From Rhodococcus gordoniae (GTDB taxonomy: Bacteria > Actinomycetota > Actinomycetes > Mycobacteriales > Mycobacteriaceae), in assembly GCF_001646655.1 (NCBI RefSeq), contig NZ_LPZN01000066.1, forward strand, positions 1-34,348: a DNA stretch of 34,348 bases, given 5' to 3'. The position numbers were made by a program, and so were the translations under genes. Below the pieces are notes generated by a model that worked only from the letters and a program-made list of their open reading frames with translations, searched no databases and had not been told where the DNA came from. Each line of letters opens with the position of its first letter. The first letter of the stretch is position 1. Positions 17,109-24,355 of the stretch are shown here, piece by piece.

Positions 17109-17593
17109 ACAAGGTTGCTCTGGCGATCCGCGAACTGCACCGCTCGGAGAACGACCTGGCGGGGGAGCTGCTGCGGACCGCCGACCGGCACAAGGTCGAC
17201 CACGAGATCGTCCATGTGGCGCGTGACATCGCCGGCTGGTCGCAGCAACACGTGCGCGAACTCGCCCGCGTCGGCCACGACTACGACCTCGACCTCGACG
17301 ACGAGCCCCAGGGCGTCCACGAGGTGCTCGCGGAGGTGCGGCGGAAGGGAAGCGAGATGCTCGGACGCCGACACGCCCCGAGTGTGCTGCTGCTGCGGGA
17401 TCTGCGCACCGTGCATCGCATGGCGGCGGGCGTCTCGCTCGACTGGGAGATCCTCGCCCAGACGGCGCAGGCACTGAGCGACCGCGAACTGCTCGCAGTC
17501 TCCGAACGCTGCCACCCCCAGACCCTGCGTCAACTGCGCTGGGCGAACGCGAAACTCAAGGAGATCGCCGCCCAGACCGTCGTGACCGCGTGA
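17105..17593 (+). CDS. Small helical protein coupled to the molybdopterin oxidoreductase
   Basis: The protein has 162 residues. The start ATG overlaps the TGA of the upstream gene (ATGA), and GAGGGAGG lies just before it, so the two should be made together. The sequence is almost wholly helical, starting MNKVALAIRELHRSENDLAGELL, with many charged residues, several histidines (HKVDHEIVH, QQHVREL) and a single Cys near the C-terminus. There is no signal peptide or membrane segment. The histidine-bearing helices resemble a four-helix bundle of ferritin-like type, but no clear metal-binding motif can be claimed. From its context it may be a partner, electron-transfer or maturation protein for the enzyme upstream. 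I do not recognise a named family. Confidence 0.8.
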   Translation: MNKVALAIRELHRSENDLAGELLRTADRHKVDHEIVHVARDIAGWSQQHVRELARVGHDYDLDLDDEPQGVHEVLAEVRRKGSEMLGRRHAPSVLLLRDLRTVHRMAAGVSLDWEILAQTAQALSDRELLAVSERCHPQTLRQLRWANAKLKEIAAQTVVTA

Positions 17594-17632
17594 GTGTCGA
17601 GAACAGTCGGGTACGTCGGACATCCGAGGACG

Positions 17633-18523
17633 TCAGGGACGCTCGAACTTCTCCTCGCGCCCGAGCCTGCGCAGCCGGATCCACTCGCGCAGCCCGGCCG
17701 GGTCGCGGCGGGTGACGAGGAAGTACCAGCCGAACCGCACCCATTCCTGAGGGAGCAACCGGCGCAATCCCGGCTGCGAGAGCAGGTAGCCACGGTTGCG
17801 GTAGGTGAAGAAGCGTTTGGTGTCGTTGTCCGGATACTGCGTGTGCATCCGGCCGCCCAGGATGGGCTTGAACTCGTCTGCACCGTCGGGATGCAGGTAG
17901 GCCGTCTGCAGACAGGTGCCGAAGGGCAGTCCCGAACGGACGAGACGCCGATGTACCTCGACCTCGTCGCCTCGGACGAACAACCGCAGGTCGGGTACGC
18001 CCACCGCGTCGATCGCCGCGGCCGTGAAGAGCGCGCCGTTGAACAGCGAGGCGATGCCGGGGAGCAGATCCTCGTCGCCGAGTTCGTGCCGCCACCGTCG
18101 CCACACGACGCCGCGGCGCAGCGGGAAGGCCAGGCGGTCGGGTTGCGCGATGTCGCACACGACCGGCGACACCTCGGCGAGATCGTTGCGCTGCGCGCAG
18201 TCCAGCAGCGTCGCGAGCACGTCCGGTCCCTCGGGGCGACCGTCGTCATCGGCGAGCCAGACCCGGTCGGCTCCCAGCGACAGCGCGTACAGGATGCCGA
18301 GAGCGAAGCCACCCGCGCCGCCGAGATTGTGCTTCGAGCCGAGATAGCTCGTGGGCACGTCCACCGCGTCGACGAGTTCGCGCACCGCGTCCTCGTCGCC
18401 GTTGTCGACCACCACGAGATGGTCGAGTGGACGCGACTGCGAGGCAAGAACTTTCAGGGAGTCGGCCAGCAGCTCGCGGCGACGGTGCGTGACGACGACG
18501 CCGATGATCCGTTCGTCAGCCAC
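17633..18523 (-). CDS. glfT1: Galactofuranosyltransferase GlfT1-like
   Basis: The protein has 296 residues, starting at a GTG at 18523 that overlaps the end of the ABC ATPase gene by 8 bp; the frame is open further upstream but would intrude into that gene. It is a GT-A family 2 transferase: the N-terminal strand IIGVVVTHRR, NLGGAGGFALG (66-76), and the metal-binding DDD motif at 92-94 in VWLADDDG. GlfT1 (Rv3782) adds the first galactofuranose residues to the decaprenyl-linked linker of arabinogalactan on the cytoplasmic face. The order bpa, ABC ATPase, glfT1 matches M. tuberculosis, which supports the name. The permease that follows it in M. tuberculosis (Rv3783) is not present here. Confidence 0.9.
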   Translation of the reverse strand: MADERIIGVVVTHRRRELLADSLKVLASQSRPLDHLVVVDNGDEDAVRELVDAVDVPTSYLGSKHNLGGAGGFALGILYALSLGADRVWLADDDGRPEGPDVLATLLDCAQRNDLAEVSPVVCDIAQPDRLAFPLRRGVVWRRWRHELGDEDLLPGIASLFNGALFTAAAIDAVGVPDLRLFVRGDEVEVHRRLVRSGLPFGTCLQTAYLHPDGADEFKPILGGRMHTQYPDNDTKRFFTYRNRGYLLSQPGLRRLLPQEWVRFGWYFLVTRRDPAGLREWIRLRRLGREEKFERP

Positions 18524-19364
18524 CGTTCGAACCCGTCGAGGCGGCGGCGTCGTGGGCGGACTTCGCGATCCGCTCGCGCTCGAGCTCGTGGAGGATCGTG
18601 CGCACGTGGTCGCCGGCCTCGTCGCCCTCGTAGGACCGCACCACGTGCTCGATGTCGCCCTGCTCACGGATCTGCCCGTGATCGATCCACATCGCCTGGT
18701 CGCACAGCTGCGCGAGGAACTCGTTGGAATGGCTGGCGAAGACCAGGATGCCCGAACGTGCGACGAGATCCTGCAGACGCACCCGCGCCTTCTTCATGAA
18801 CTCCGCGTCGACCGCGCCGATGCCTTCGTCGAGGAGCAGGATCTCGGGGTCGATGCTGGTGACCACGCCGAGCGCGACCCGCACCCGCATGCCCGTCGAA
18901 TAGGTGCGCAGCGGCATGTTGAGGTAGTCGCCGAGCTCGGTGAAATCGGCGATCTCGTCGACCTTGGCCAGCATCTGCTTGCGGCTCATTCCGAGGAACA
19001 TGCCGCGGATGATGATGTTCTCGTAGCCGGAGATCTCCGGATCCATGCCGACACCGAGATCGAACACCGGCGCGACGCGGCCCGTCACCCGGGCATGGCC
19101 GCGCGTGGGCTCGTAGATCCCCGAGAGCAGGCGCAACAGGGTGGACTTGCCGGCACCGTTGTGGCCGACGAGTCCGACGCGGTCGCCTTCCTTCAGCGAC
19201 ATCGTGATGTCGCGGAGAGCCTCGACGACCACCACGTCGGAGTTGTTGCGGCCGATCGCTCCGCCCGCCTTACCCAGGAAGGCCTTCTTCAGGGAGCGGG
19301 TCTTGGCGTCGAAGATGGGAAAGTCCACGCACGCGCCGCGCGTTTCGATGCCGACCCGACTCAC
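18516..19364 (-). CDS. ABC transporter ATP-binding protein for galactan export (Rv3781/Wzt-like)
   Basis: The protein has 282 residues with a GTG start at 19364. Walker A is GHNGAGKST (67-75), the signature YSTGMR (155-160), Walker B ILLLDE (175-180), and the H-loop histidine lies in FASHSNEF. The RGACVDFPIFDA start and the FDLGVGMDPEISGYENI segment are typical of the Wzt/RfbE/TagH group, which exports lipid-linked polysaccharides. In mycobacteria this ATPase works with a Wzm-like permease to flip the galactan precursor. It overlaps glfT1, so the two are co-translated. It lacks the extra C-terminal sugar-recognition domain found in long Wzt proteins. Confidence 0.92.
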   Translation of the reverse strand: MSRVGIETRGACVDFPIFDAKTRSLKKAFLGKAGGAIGRNNSDVVVVEALRDITMSLKEGDRVGLVGHNGAGKSTLLRLLSGIYEPTRGHARVTGRVAPVFDLGVGMDPEISGYENIIIRGMFLGMSRKQMLAKVDEIADFTELGDYLNMPLRTYSTGMRVRVALGVVTSIDPEILLLDEGIGAVDAEFMKKARVRLQDLVARSGILVFASHSNEFLAQLCDQAMWIDHGQIREQGDIEHVVRSYEGDEAGDHVRTILHELERERIAKSAHDAAASTGSNGG

Positions 19365-19444
19365 GATGCTGCTCCAGACGCTGACACGGGACCCGAGCGT
19401 ACCCGTCGCGGCGATACCGGAGTCCCGGGGCGTACCCGCCGGGA

Positions 19445-20029
19445 CTAGAGGTACTGGCCGGTCCCGGGGTGGGTCTGGCCGGGAAGCTGTTGATCGTTGT
19501 GACCGGGACCTCCCTGCGCGACGCCGGGCGGAAGCGCACCCTGACGCATCTGCTCGAGCTGGGCGCGGGCCGCCATCTGCTGAGCGAACAGAGCCGTCTG
19601 GATGCCGTGGAACAGACCTTCGAGCCAGCCGACGAGCTGGGCCTGCGCAATGCGCAACTCGGCGTCGGAGGGCACCGAGTCCTCACCGAAGGGCAGTGCG
19701 AGCCGCTCGAGTTCCTCACGCAGGTCCGGGGCGAGTCCCTGACCGAGCTCGCGGATGGAGGACAGATGGATGTCCTTGAGGCGGGTGCGGCTGGCGTCGT
19801 CGAGCGGCGCGGCCTTCACCTCCTCGAGGAGCTGCTTGATCATGGTGCCGATCCGCATGACCTTCGCCGGCTGCTCGACCATGTCGGCCAGAGATTCGCC
19901 GCCGTTCTCGTTCGTCCCGGCCTCCGAATCGGTGGCGGCCTCGACACGAGCGGCCTCCTCACGGGAGACACGGATGGGGTGACCGTCGGGGCCGATCACG
20001 AGAACCTGGTCGCTGTCCGGATGCGTCAT
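19445..20029 (-). CDS. bpa: Bacterial proteasome activator Bpa
   Basis: The protein has 194 residues. The family layout is complete: the N-terminal strand QVLVIGPDGHPI, an acidic disordered stretch (about 30-48), a helical core (about 49-165) that forms a four-helix bundle and a ring, and a flexible tail ending in GQYL (191-194). That C-terminal motif docks on the 20S proteasome alpha ring and opens its gate without ATP. Bpa (Rv3780, also called PafE) takes unfolded proteins and the heat-shock repressor HspR for degradation in mycobacteria. It lies 80 bp upstream of the ABC ATPase gene on the same strand, and diverges from the desulfurase-like gene. A firm call. Confidence 0.95.
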   Translation of the reverse strand: MTHPDSDQVLVIGPDGHPIRVSREEAARVEAATDSEAGTNENGGESLADMVEQPAKVMRIGTMIKQLLEEVKAAPLDDASRTRLKDIHLSSIRELGQGLAPDLREELERLALPFGEDSVPSDAELRIAQAQLVGWLEGLFHGIQTALFAQQMAARAQLEQMRQGALPPGVAQGGPGHNDQQLPGQTHPGTGQYL

Positions 20030-20150
20030 GACTCCATTCTTCCCTTTCCCACCCGGGGGTGCCCGGTTGCCCGACCGAGCCTACCGAGAGGGCAACGCCG
20101 AGTGCAGGTACGGCGCGTCCCGATTGACATCGGGACCTAGAGTGTCTGCC

Positions 20151-21350
20151 ATGGCTTACGACGTTGCCCGGATCCGGGGGCTCATCCCCTCGCTCGGCGA
20201 CGGTTGGATCCACCTCGATCCGCGGGCCGGTATGCAGATCCCCGACGTAGTGTCGCGCACCGTGTCCACCGCGTTCCGGAACTCGGCCGCCTCGGCCACG
20301 GGGCGGCACCTGTCGTCGCGTCGCAGTGCCGCGATCCTCGAGGACGCGCGCGTCGCGGTCGCGGAACTCGTGGGTGCGGATCCGACCGGCGTCGTCCTGG
20401 GTCCGAGCCACGCGGTGTTGCTCGCCTGGCTCGCCGAAGCACTCAGTTCCCGCCTCGGGCTCGGCACCGGCATGGTGTTGTCGCGACTCGACGACGAAGC
20501 GAACATCGCTCCGTGGCTGCGGGTCGCGAGCCGTTACGGCGCTCAGGTGCGCTGGGCCGAGATCGAGATCGAGACGTGCGAGCTGCCCACCTGGCAGTAC
20601 GAGGAACTCATCACGCCCACCACCCGGCTCGTCGCGCTCACCGCGGCGTCGTCGATCGTCGGCACCGCGCCCGACGTGCGGGCCGTGGCCGATCTCGTCC
20701 ACGACGTGGGTGGTCTCATGGTCGTCGACGCCGCCGGCGCCGCTCCCTACGCCCACATCGACATCGACGACCTCGGCGCCGACGTCCTCACCGTCGACAT
20801 GGCCGCGTGGGGCGGACCGCAGATCGGCGCGCTCGTCTTCGCCGACCCGACCCATCTCGAACGGGTGCCGGCGATGTCGCTGAACCCGCACGCGCGCGGC
20901 GCCGAGCGCCTCGAGGTGGGCGGCCACCAGTTCGGTCTGCTCGCCGGCATCCCCGCGTCCATCGACTTCATCGCCTCGCTCGACGACGACGCCACCGGAT
21001 CCCGCCGCGAGCGTCTCGACATCTCGATCAGCTCGATGCAGAACTACCAGGACGTGCTGTTCGACCGCCTCATGCGGCAACTCGACAGCCTCACCGGCGT
21101 GATCGTGCTCGGCCGCGCATCGAGCCGCGTCCCCACCCTGAGCTTCACCGTCGACGGGGTCCCGGCCGAAAAGGTGGCTGCGCACCTCGCCGACCGTCGC
21201 ATCGCGACGGTGGCGAGCACCCGCGGATCGAGCCGGCTCCTCGACTCGCTCGGCGTCAGCGACGAAGGGGGAGCGGTGAGCATCGGTCTCGCCCCCTACA
21301 CCACGAGTTTCGAGGTGGATCAGCTCGTCCGCGAGCTCCGCAACCTCTAG
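20151..21350 (+). CDS. Cysteine desulfurase-like (aminotransferase class V fold) protein lacking the PLP lysine
   Basis: The start is the ATG at 20151, giving 399 residues; upstream codons in the same frame do not look like the family. The fold type I PLP-enzyme core is clear: the cofactor-aspartate strand GLMVVDAAGAAPY and the GGPQIGALVF segment. In NifS/SufS proteins the latter is preceded by an SxHK motif whose lysine holds PLP. Here it reads DMAAW, so the lysine position is Ala219. Mycobacterial Rv3778c, which has the same neighbours, also appears to lack it. Sulfur transfer by the usual mechanism is therefore unlikely. It may bind PLP without a Schiff base or have a non-catalytic role. 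Its stop overlaps that of the quinone reductase gene. Confidence 0.88.
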   Translation: MAYDVARIRGLIPSLGDGWIHLDPRAGMQIPDVVSRTVSTAFRNSAASATGRHLSSRRSAAILEDARVAVAELVGADPTGVVLGPSHAVLLAWLAEALSSRLGLGTGMVLSRLDDEANIAPWLRVASRYGAQVRWAEIEIETCELPTWQYEELITPTTRLVALTAASSIVGTAPDVRAVADLVHDVGGLMVVDAAGAAPYAHIDIDDLGADVLTVDMAAWGGPQIGALVFADPTHLERVPAMSLNPHARGAERLEVGGHQFGLLAGIPASIDFIASLDDDATGSRRERLDISISSMQNYQDVLFDRLMRQLDSLTGVIVLGRASSRVPTLSFTVDGVPAEKVAAHLADRRIATVASTRGSSRLLDSLGVSDEGGAVSIGLAPYTTSFEVDQLVRELRNL

Positions 21351-22333
21351 TGCCGCTCGATTCGCAGCACGACCTTCCCGACGGTCTCGGGACTGTCGAG
21401 CAGCTCGTGTGCACGCGCGGCTTCGGTGATCGGAAGCTCGGCGTGCACCACGGGATGGACCTTCGCCTCCTCGATGAGCGGCCACAGGTTGGCGCGCACG
21501 GAGTCGATGATCGCGCTCTTGCCCGACGGTCCCGAGTCCGGACGGCCGCGCAGACCGGTGGCGATGACGTGACCGCGCTTGGCGAGAAGCTTGCCGAGGT
21601 GCAGTTCGCCCTTGGTGCCGCCCTGCATGCCGATGACGACGAGGCGTCCGTCGGGAGCGAGGACGTCGATGTTCCGGGACAGGTACTTCGCGCCCATGTT
21701 GTCGAGCACCACGTCGGCGCCGCCGAACGCAGTGCGCACCTCGCTGACGAAGTCCTGCTCGCGGTAGTCGATCGCCAGATCGGCGCCGAGTTCGCGGCAG
21801 CGGTCGAGCTTGCCGGCCGAGGCCGTCACCGCGACCTTCGCGCCGAGCGCTTTACCCACCTGGATGGCGTGCGTACCGATACCGCCGCCGCCACCGTGGA
21901 CGAGCAGGACGTCGCCGCGCGTCAGGCCGGCCGTCATCACGATGTTCGACCACACCGTGCACGCGATCTCGGGAAGCGAGGCCGCGACCGCGAGGTCGAT
22001 GCCCTTCGGCACCGGCAGCAGCTGGGAGGCGGGCACTGCGACCTTCTCGGCGTAACCGCCGCCGGTGAGCAGGGCGCAGACCCGGTCGCCGATGTTCCAG
22101 CCCGTCACCCCCTCGCCGAGTTCGGAGATCACCCCGGAGCATTCGAGGCCCAGGATGTCGCTCGCCCCGGGCGGCGGCGGATACAGTCCTCGCCGTTGCA
22201 GCAGGTCGGCACGGTTGACGGCGGTCGCCGCGACATCGAGAAGTACGTGCCCGGGAGGCAGGTCCGGGTCGGGCCGCTCGGTCCACCGGAGAACTTCTGG
22301 ACCACCGGGTTCGGTGGCGACGATTGCATACAT
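21347..22333 (-). CDS. NAD(P)H-quinone oxidoreductase (zinc-independent MDR family)
   Basis: The protein has 328 residues with an ATG start at 22333. Family features are the N-terminal GGPEVLRW, the VNRADLLQRRGLYPPPPGAS segment typical of quinone reductases, and the nucleotide-binding Rossmann motif GGGGGIGTHAIQ followed by TASAGKLDRC. The zinc-binding cysteines of alcohol dehydrogenases are absent, which fits a zeta-crystallin-like quinone reductase. It corresponds to Rv3777 by context. Its TAG stop and that of the convergent gene share the palindrome CTAG (21347-21350). It diverges from the MarR gene with 117 bp between the starts, so MarR may control it. Confidence 0.92.
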   Translation of the reverse strand: MYAIVATEPGGPEVLRWTERPDPDLPPGHVLLDVAATAVNRADLLQRRGLYPPPPGASDILGLECSGVISELGEGVTGWNIGDRVCALLTGGGYAEKVAVPASQLLPVPKGIDLAVAASLPEIACTVWSNIVMTAGLTRGDVLLVHGGGGGIGTHAIQVGKALGAKVAVTASAGKLDRCRELGADLAIDYREQDFVSEVRTAFGGADVVLDNMGAKYLSRNIDVLAPDGRLVVIGMQGGTKGELHLGKLLAKRGHVIATGLRGRPDSGPSGKSAIIDSVRANLWPLIEEAKVHPVVHAELPITEAARAHELLDSPETVGKVVLRIERH

Positions 22334-22450
22334 GTGTTCGACGCTATCGCGTGCGGCGCAGTGAGGGGACGGTCACTCCGGTCGAAACGCGGTCGTCTGC
22401 TCGTAGCTACCGAGGGGTAACAACGGACGATCGGCATTACACTCCCCGGC

Positions 22451-22921
22451 GTGACCAGCGAACGAGACGAACCCAAATGGTTGACCGCGAAGGAGCAGGG
22501 GGCCTGGCGTCTCTACGTGGACGGGAACAACCGTCTCATGAGCGCCCTCAGCCGATCTCTCAACGATCGACACGGCTTGTCGCTGGCCGAGTATCGGATC
22601 CTGGTGCTGCTCTCCGAAGCCCCCGACGGTGCGCTGCGCATGAGCGATCTCGCCGACGGGGTGCTGTCCTCGCGCAGCCGTCTCACCCATCAGATCCGGC
22701 GGATGGAACAAGAGAAGATGGTGGTGCGCAGCTCGTGCCCCGACGACGGTCGCGGCGTGCTCGCCACCATCACCGACGAGGGTCGGCGGCGACTGCGGGA
22801 AGCCGCGCCCACGCACGTCGACGACGTGCGCACCCACCTCATCGACCTGCTGTCGGAGGACGAACTCGACATGCTGGCGCAGATCTTCGCGCGCGTCGAG
22901 CACGCTCTGGCCGATCGCTGA
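22451..22921 (+). CDS. MarR family transcriptional regulator
   Basis: The protein has 156 residues with a GTG start at 22451. The winged helix-turn-helix is complete: LSLAEYRILVLLSEAPDGALRMSDLADGVLSSRSRLTHQIRRMEQEKMV, then the wing RSSCPDDGRGVLATIT and the C-terminal dimer helix. No cysteine pair suggests redox sensing, although one Cys lies at the wing. MarR proteins are dimeric repressors that release DNA on binding aromatic or oxidant ligands. The divergent quinone reductase is the natural candidate target, but no clear palindrome was seen in the 117-bp gap. The stop lies 28 bp upstream of tRNA-Ser. Confidence 0.92.
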   Translation: MTSERDEPKWLTAKEQGAWRLYVDGNNRLMSALSRSLNDRHGLSLAEYRILVLLSEAPDGALRMSDLADGVLSSRSRLTHQIRRMEQEKMVVRSSCPDDGRGVLATITDEGRRRLREAAPTHVDDVRTHLIDLLSEDELDMLAQIFARVEHALADR

Positions 22922-22948
22922 CACTGCGAATCGGTTAGGCTCTGCCAC

Positions 22949-23033
22949 GGAAGCGTGGCAGAGCGGCCGAATGCACTCGCCTTGAAAGCGAGCTTGGGTA
23001 ACACCAACGGGGGTTCGAATCCCTCCGCTTCCG
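22949..23033 (+). tRNA. tRNA-Ser (anticodon UGA)
   Basis: Acceptor arms GGAAGCG (22949-22955) and CGCTTCC (23026-23032) pair, with discriminator G at 23033. The anticodon stem CTCGC/GCGAG encloses CTTGAAA, giving TGA at 22983-22985. A long variable arm and GGTTCGAATCC T-loop are present. CCA is not encoded. TAGGCT at 22936-22941 is a possible -10 box. Confidence 0.97.
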
Positions 23034-23039
23034 CGCAGA

Positions 23040-23079
23040 ACCGCAGCCCCGGTGGACATCCATTCACCGGGGCTGCGGT
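23040..23079. terminator. Bidirectional hairpin terminator after tRNA-Ser
   Basis: ACCGCAGCCCCGGTG (23040-23054) pairs perfectly over 15 bp with 23065-23079, with a 10-base loop. It lies between the tRNA and the end of the convergent hydrolase gene, so it can serve both. It has no long T-run, which is normal for high-GC actinomycetes. Confidence 0.85.
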
Positions 23080-23100
23080 CCTTCCGTCTTCGGAACGACG

Positions 23101-23844
23101 TCAGCTCGGCCCGGCGAGCACCGCTCGTTCCACGGCCGCGGCCGCCCCGTCGTGCCAGGTTTCGCCGTGGCCGACGAGGACGTTCTTCGCGCCGGTACCG
23201 GCGATGGCCGACAGCGAGGCGAGGGCGGTCGTGCTGTCGGCGGTCGCCGCACCCGAAACGATCTGCGGACCGTGCCTGCCCGTGTACGGGTCGAGGGTGA
23301 CGATCGCGTCGCCGACGATCACGGTGTCGCGATCGGGGAGATGCAGTGCGCAGTGCCCGTAGGTGTGTCCGGGGGTGTGGAGGGGGACAGGACGACCCGG
23401 CAGGTCGAGCGGTTCGGAGTCGTGGAAGAGCGTCACGTCGTCGATGCCGCGCACCCACAGTGCCCCCGCCACGGTCATCCGGGTGAGCACGGGGATGCAG
23501 GCGGGATACCGGACCGGATAGAGCAGCCGATTGCGTTCGTGCTGGTAGCGGTAAGGGTGCGCGGCGAGGAACTTCTCGTCGCGATGCGCCCAGACCGGCA
23601 CGCGCCACCGTTCCCGCAGTCGCTTCGCGGACCCGACGTGGTCGAAGTGGGCGTGCGTGAGGACGACTCCCCGCACCTCGTCGACGCGTCGGCCGAGCCG
23701 TGAGATCGCATCCTCGATGCGGCGGGCGGTCGCCGGCAGTCCCGTGTCGACGACGGTCACTCCGTCGTCGTCCTCGATCAGGTAGACGTTGACGTCGGCG
23801 TGCGCGAGACGATGTACGCCGGGCGCTACATCCGTGTGGAGCAT
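23101..23844 (-). CDS. MBL-fold metallo-hydrolase
   Basis: The start is the ATG at 23844 with AAGGGG upstream, giving 247 residues; an in-frame ATG at 23919 would overlap the upstream gene. The metal motif HAHFDH (64-69) is complete. The other ligands fit PGHTYGHC, VGDAIV and VGHGETW in order. The N-terminal VNVYLIEDDDGVTVVDTGLP is typical of the glyoxalase II-like branch. The enzyme should bind two metal ions, usually zinc, and hydrolyse an ester, thioester or lactone. No signal peptide is seen. It lies 32 bp downstream of the flavodoxin-like gene on the same strand. Confidence 0.92.
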   Translation of the reverse strand: MLHTDVAPGVHRLAHADVNVYLIEDDDGVTVVDTGLPATARRIEDAISRLGRRVDEVRGVVLTHAHFDHVGSAKRLRERWRVPVWAHRDEKFLAAHPYRYQHERNRLLYPVRYPACIPVLTRMTVAGALWVRGIDDVTLFHDSEPLDLPGRPVPLHTPGHTYGHCALHLPDRDTVIVGDAIVTLDPYTGRHGPQIVSGAATADSTTALASLSAIAGTGAKNVLVGHGETWHDGAAAAVERAVLAGPS

Positions 23845-23876
23845 GGCGGCCCCTTCGCTCGTGGGAACGTGCGGGT

Positions 23877-24275
23877 TCAGCTGTGTCCGTCGATCTCGTC
23901 GGCGATGAAGGCGGCCCACGACCGCACCTCGTCCTCGCCCGGGGACGGGGAGAAGGACCGGTAGTCGAGTGCCGCGAGTTCGGACACCGGATCCGGTGTG
24001 TCCTCACCGTTTTCGTCGCCCACTGCGAACAGCCACACGAGCTGCTGACTCAATGCGGAGGCCCGCGACGACAACAATTCGAGGGTGTCCGGCGAGTATT
24101 CACCGGCGTCGACCTCACCTCCGAAGACGACGCCCTCGAATTCCTCCGACCTCTCGAGATCCGAGATGTCACCGACGGTGACGTCGATGTCCCGCTCACC
24201 GAGCGCATCGGCGACGAGCTGAGCGATCTTCTGGGGCGGACCTTCGGGACTGTCCGTGACGACGAGAACGGTCAT
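23877..24275 (-). CDS. Flavodoxin-like protein
   Basis: The protein has 132 residues. The ATG at 24275 has GGAG five bases upstream. The first strand and loop, TVLVVTDSPEGPPQKIAQLVADAL, fit the FMN phosphate loop of flavodoxin-fold proteins (TxSxxG-like, with two prolines added). A strand FEGVVFGGEVDAGEY and another, QLVWLFAVGD, follow. It is shorter than most flavodoxins. It could be an electron carrier or a flavodoxin-fold protein without cofactor. The gene precedes the MBL hydrolase, probably as an operon. Confidence 0.72.
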   Translation of the reverse strand: MTVLVVTDSPEGPPQKIAQLVADALGERDIDVTVGDISDLERSEEFEGVVFGGEVDAGEYSPDTLELLSSRASALSQQLVWLFAVGDENGEDTPDPVSELAALDYRSFSPSPGEDEVRSWAAFIADEIDGHS

Positions 24276-24355
24276 TGTGTCTCCAGCATGTTCGACGACT
24301 CGGGTTCACTGGTGCGTTCCCGGTCGCCGAGAGGAGGAAACATGGCGCGGTCGTG

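Noticed and set aside
22690-23067. Minus-strand frame over tRNA-Ser(UGA)
   Set aside because: Same artefact: antisense to the tRNA and to the MarR gene, with a GFEPP-type peptide.
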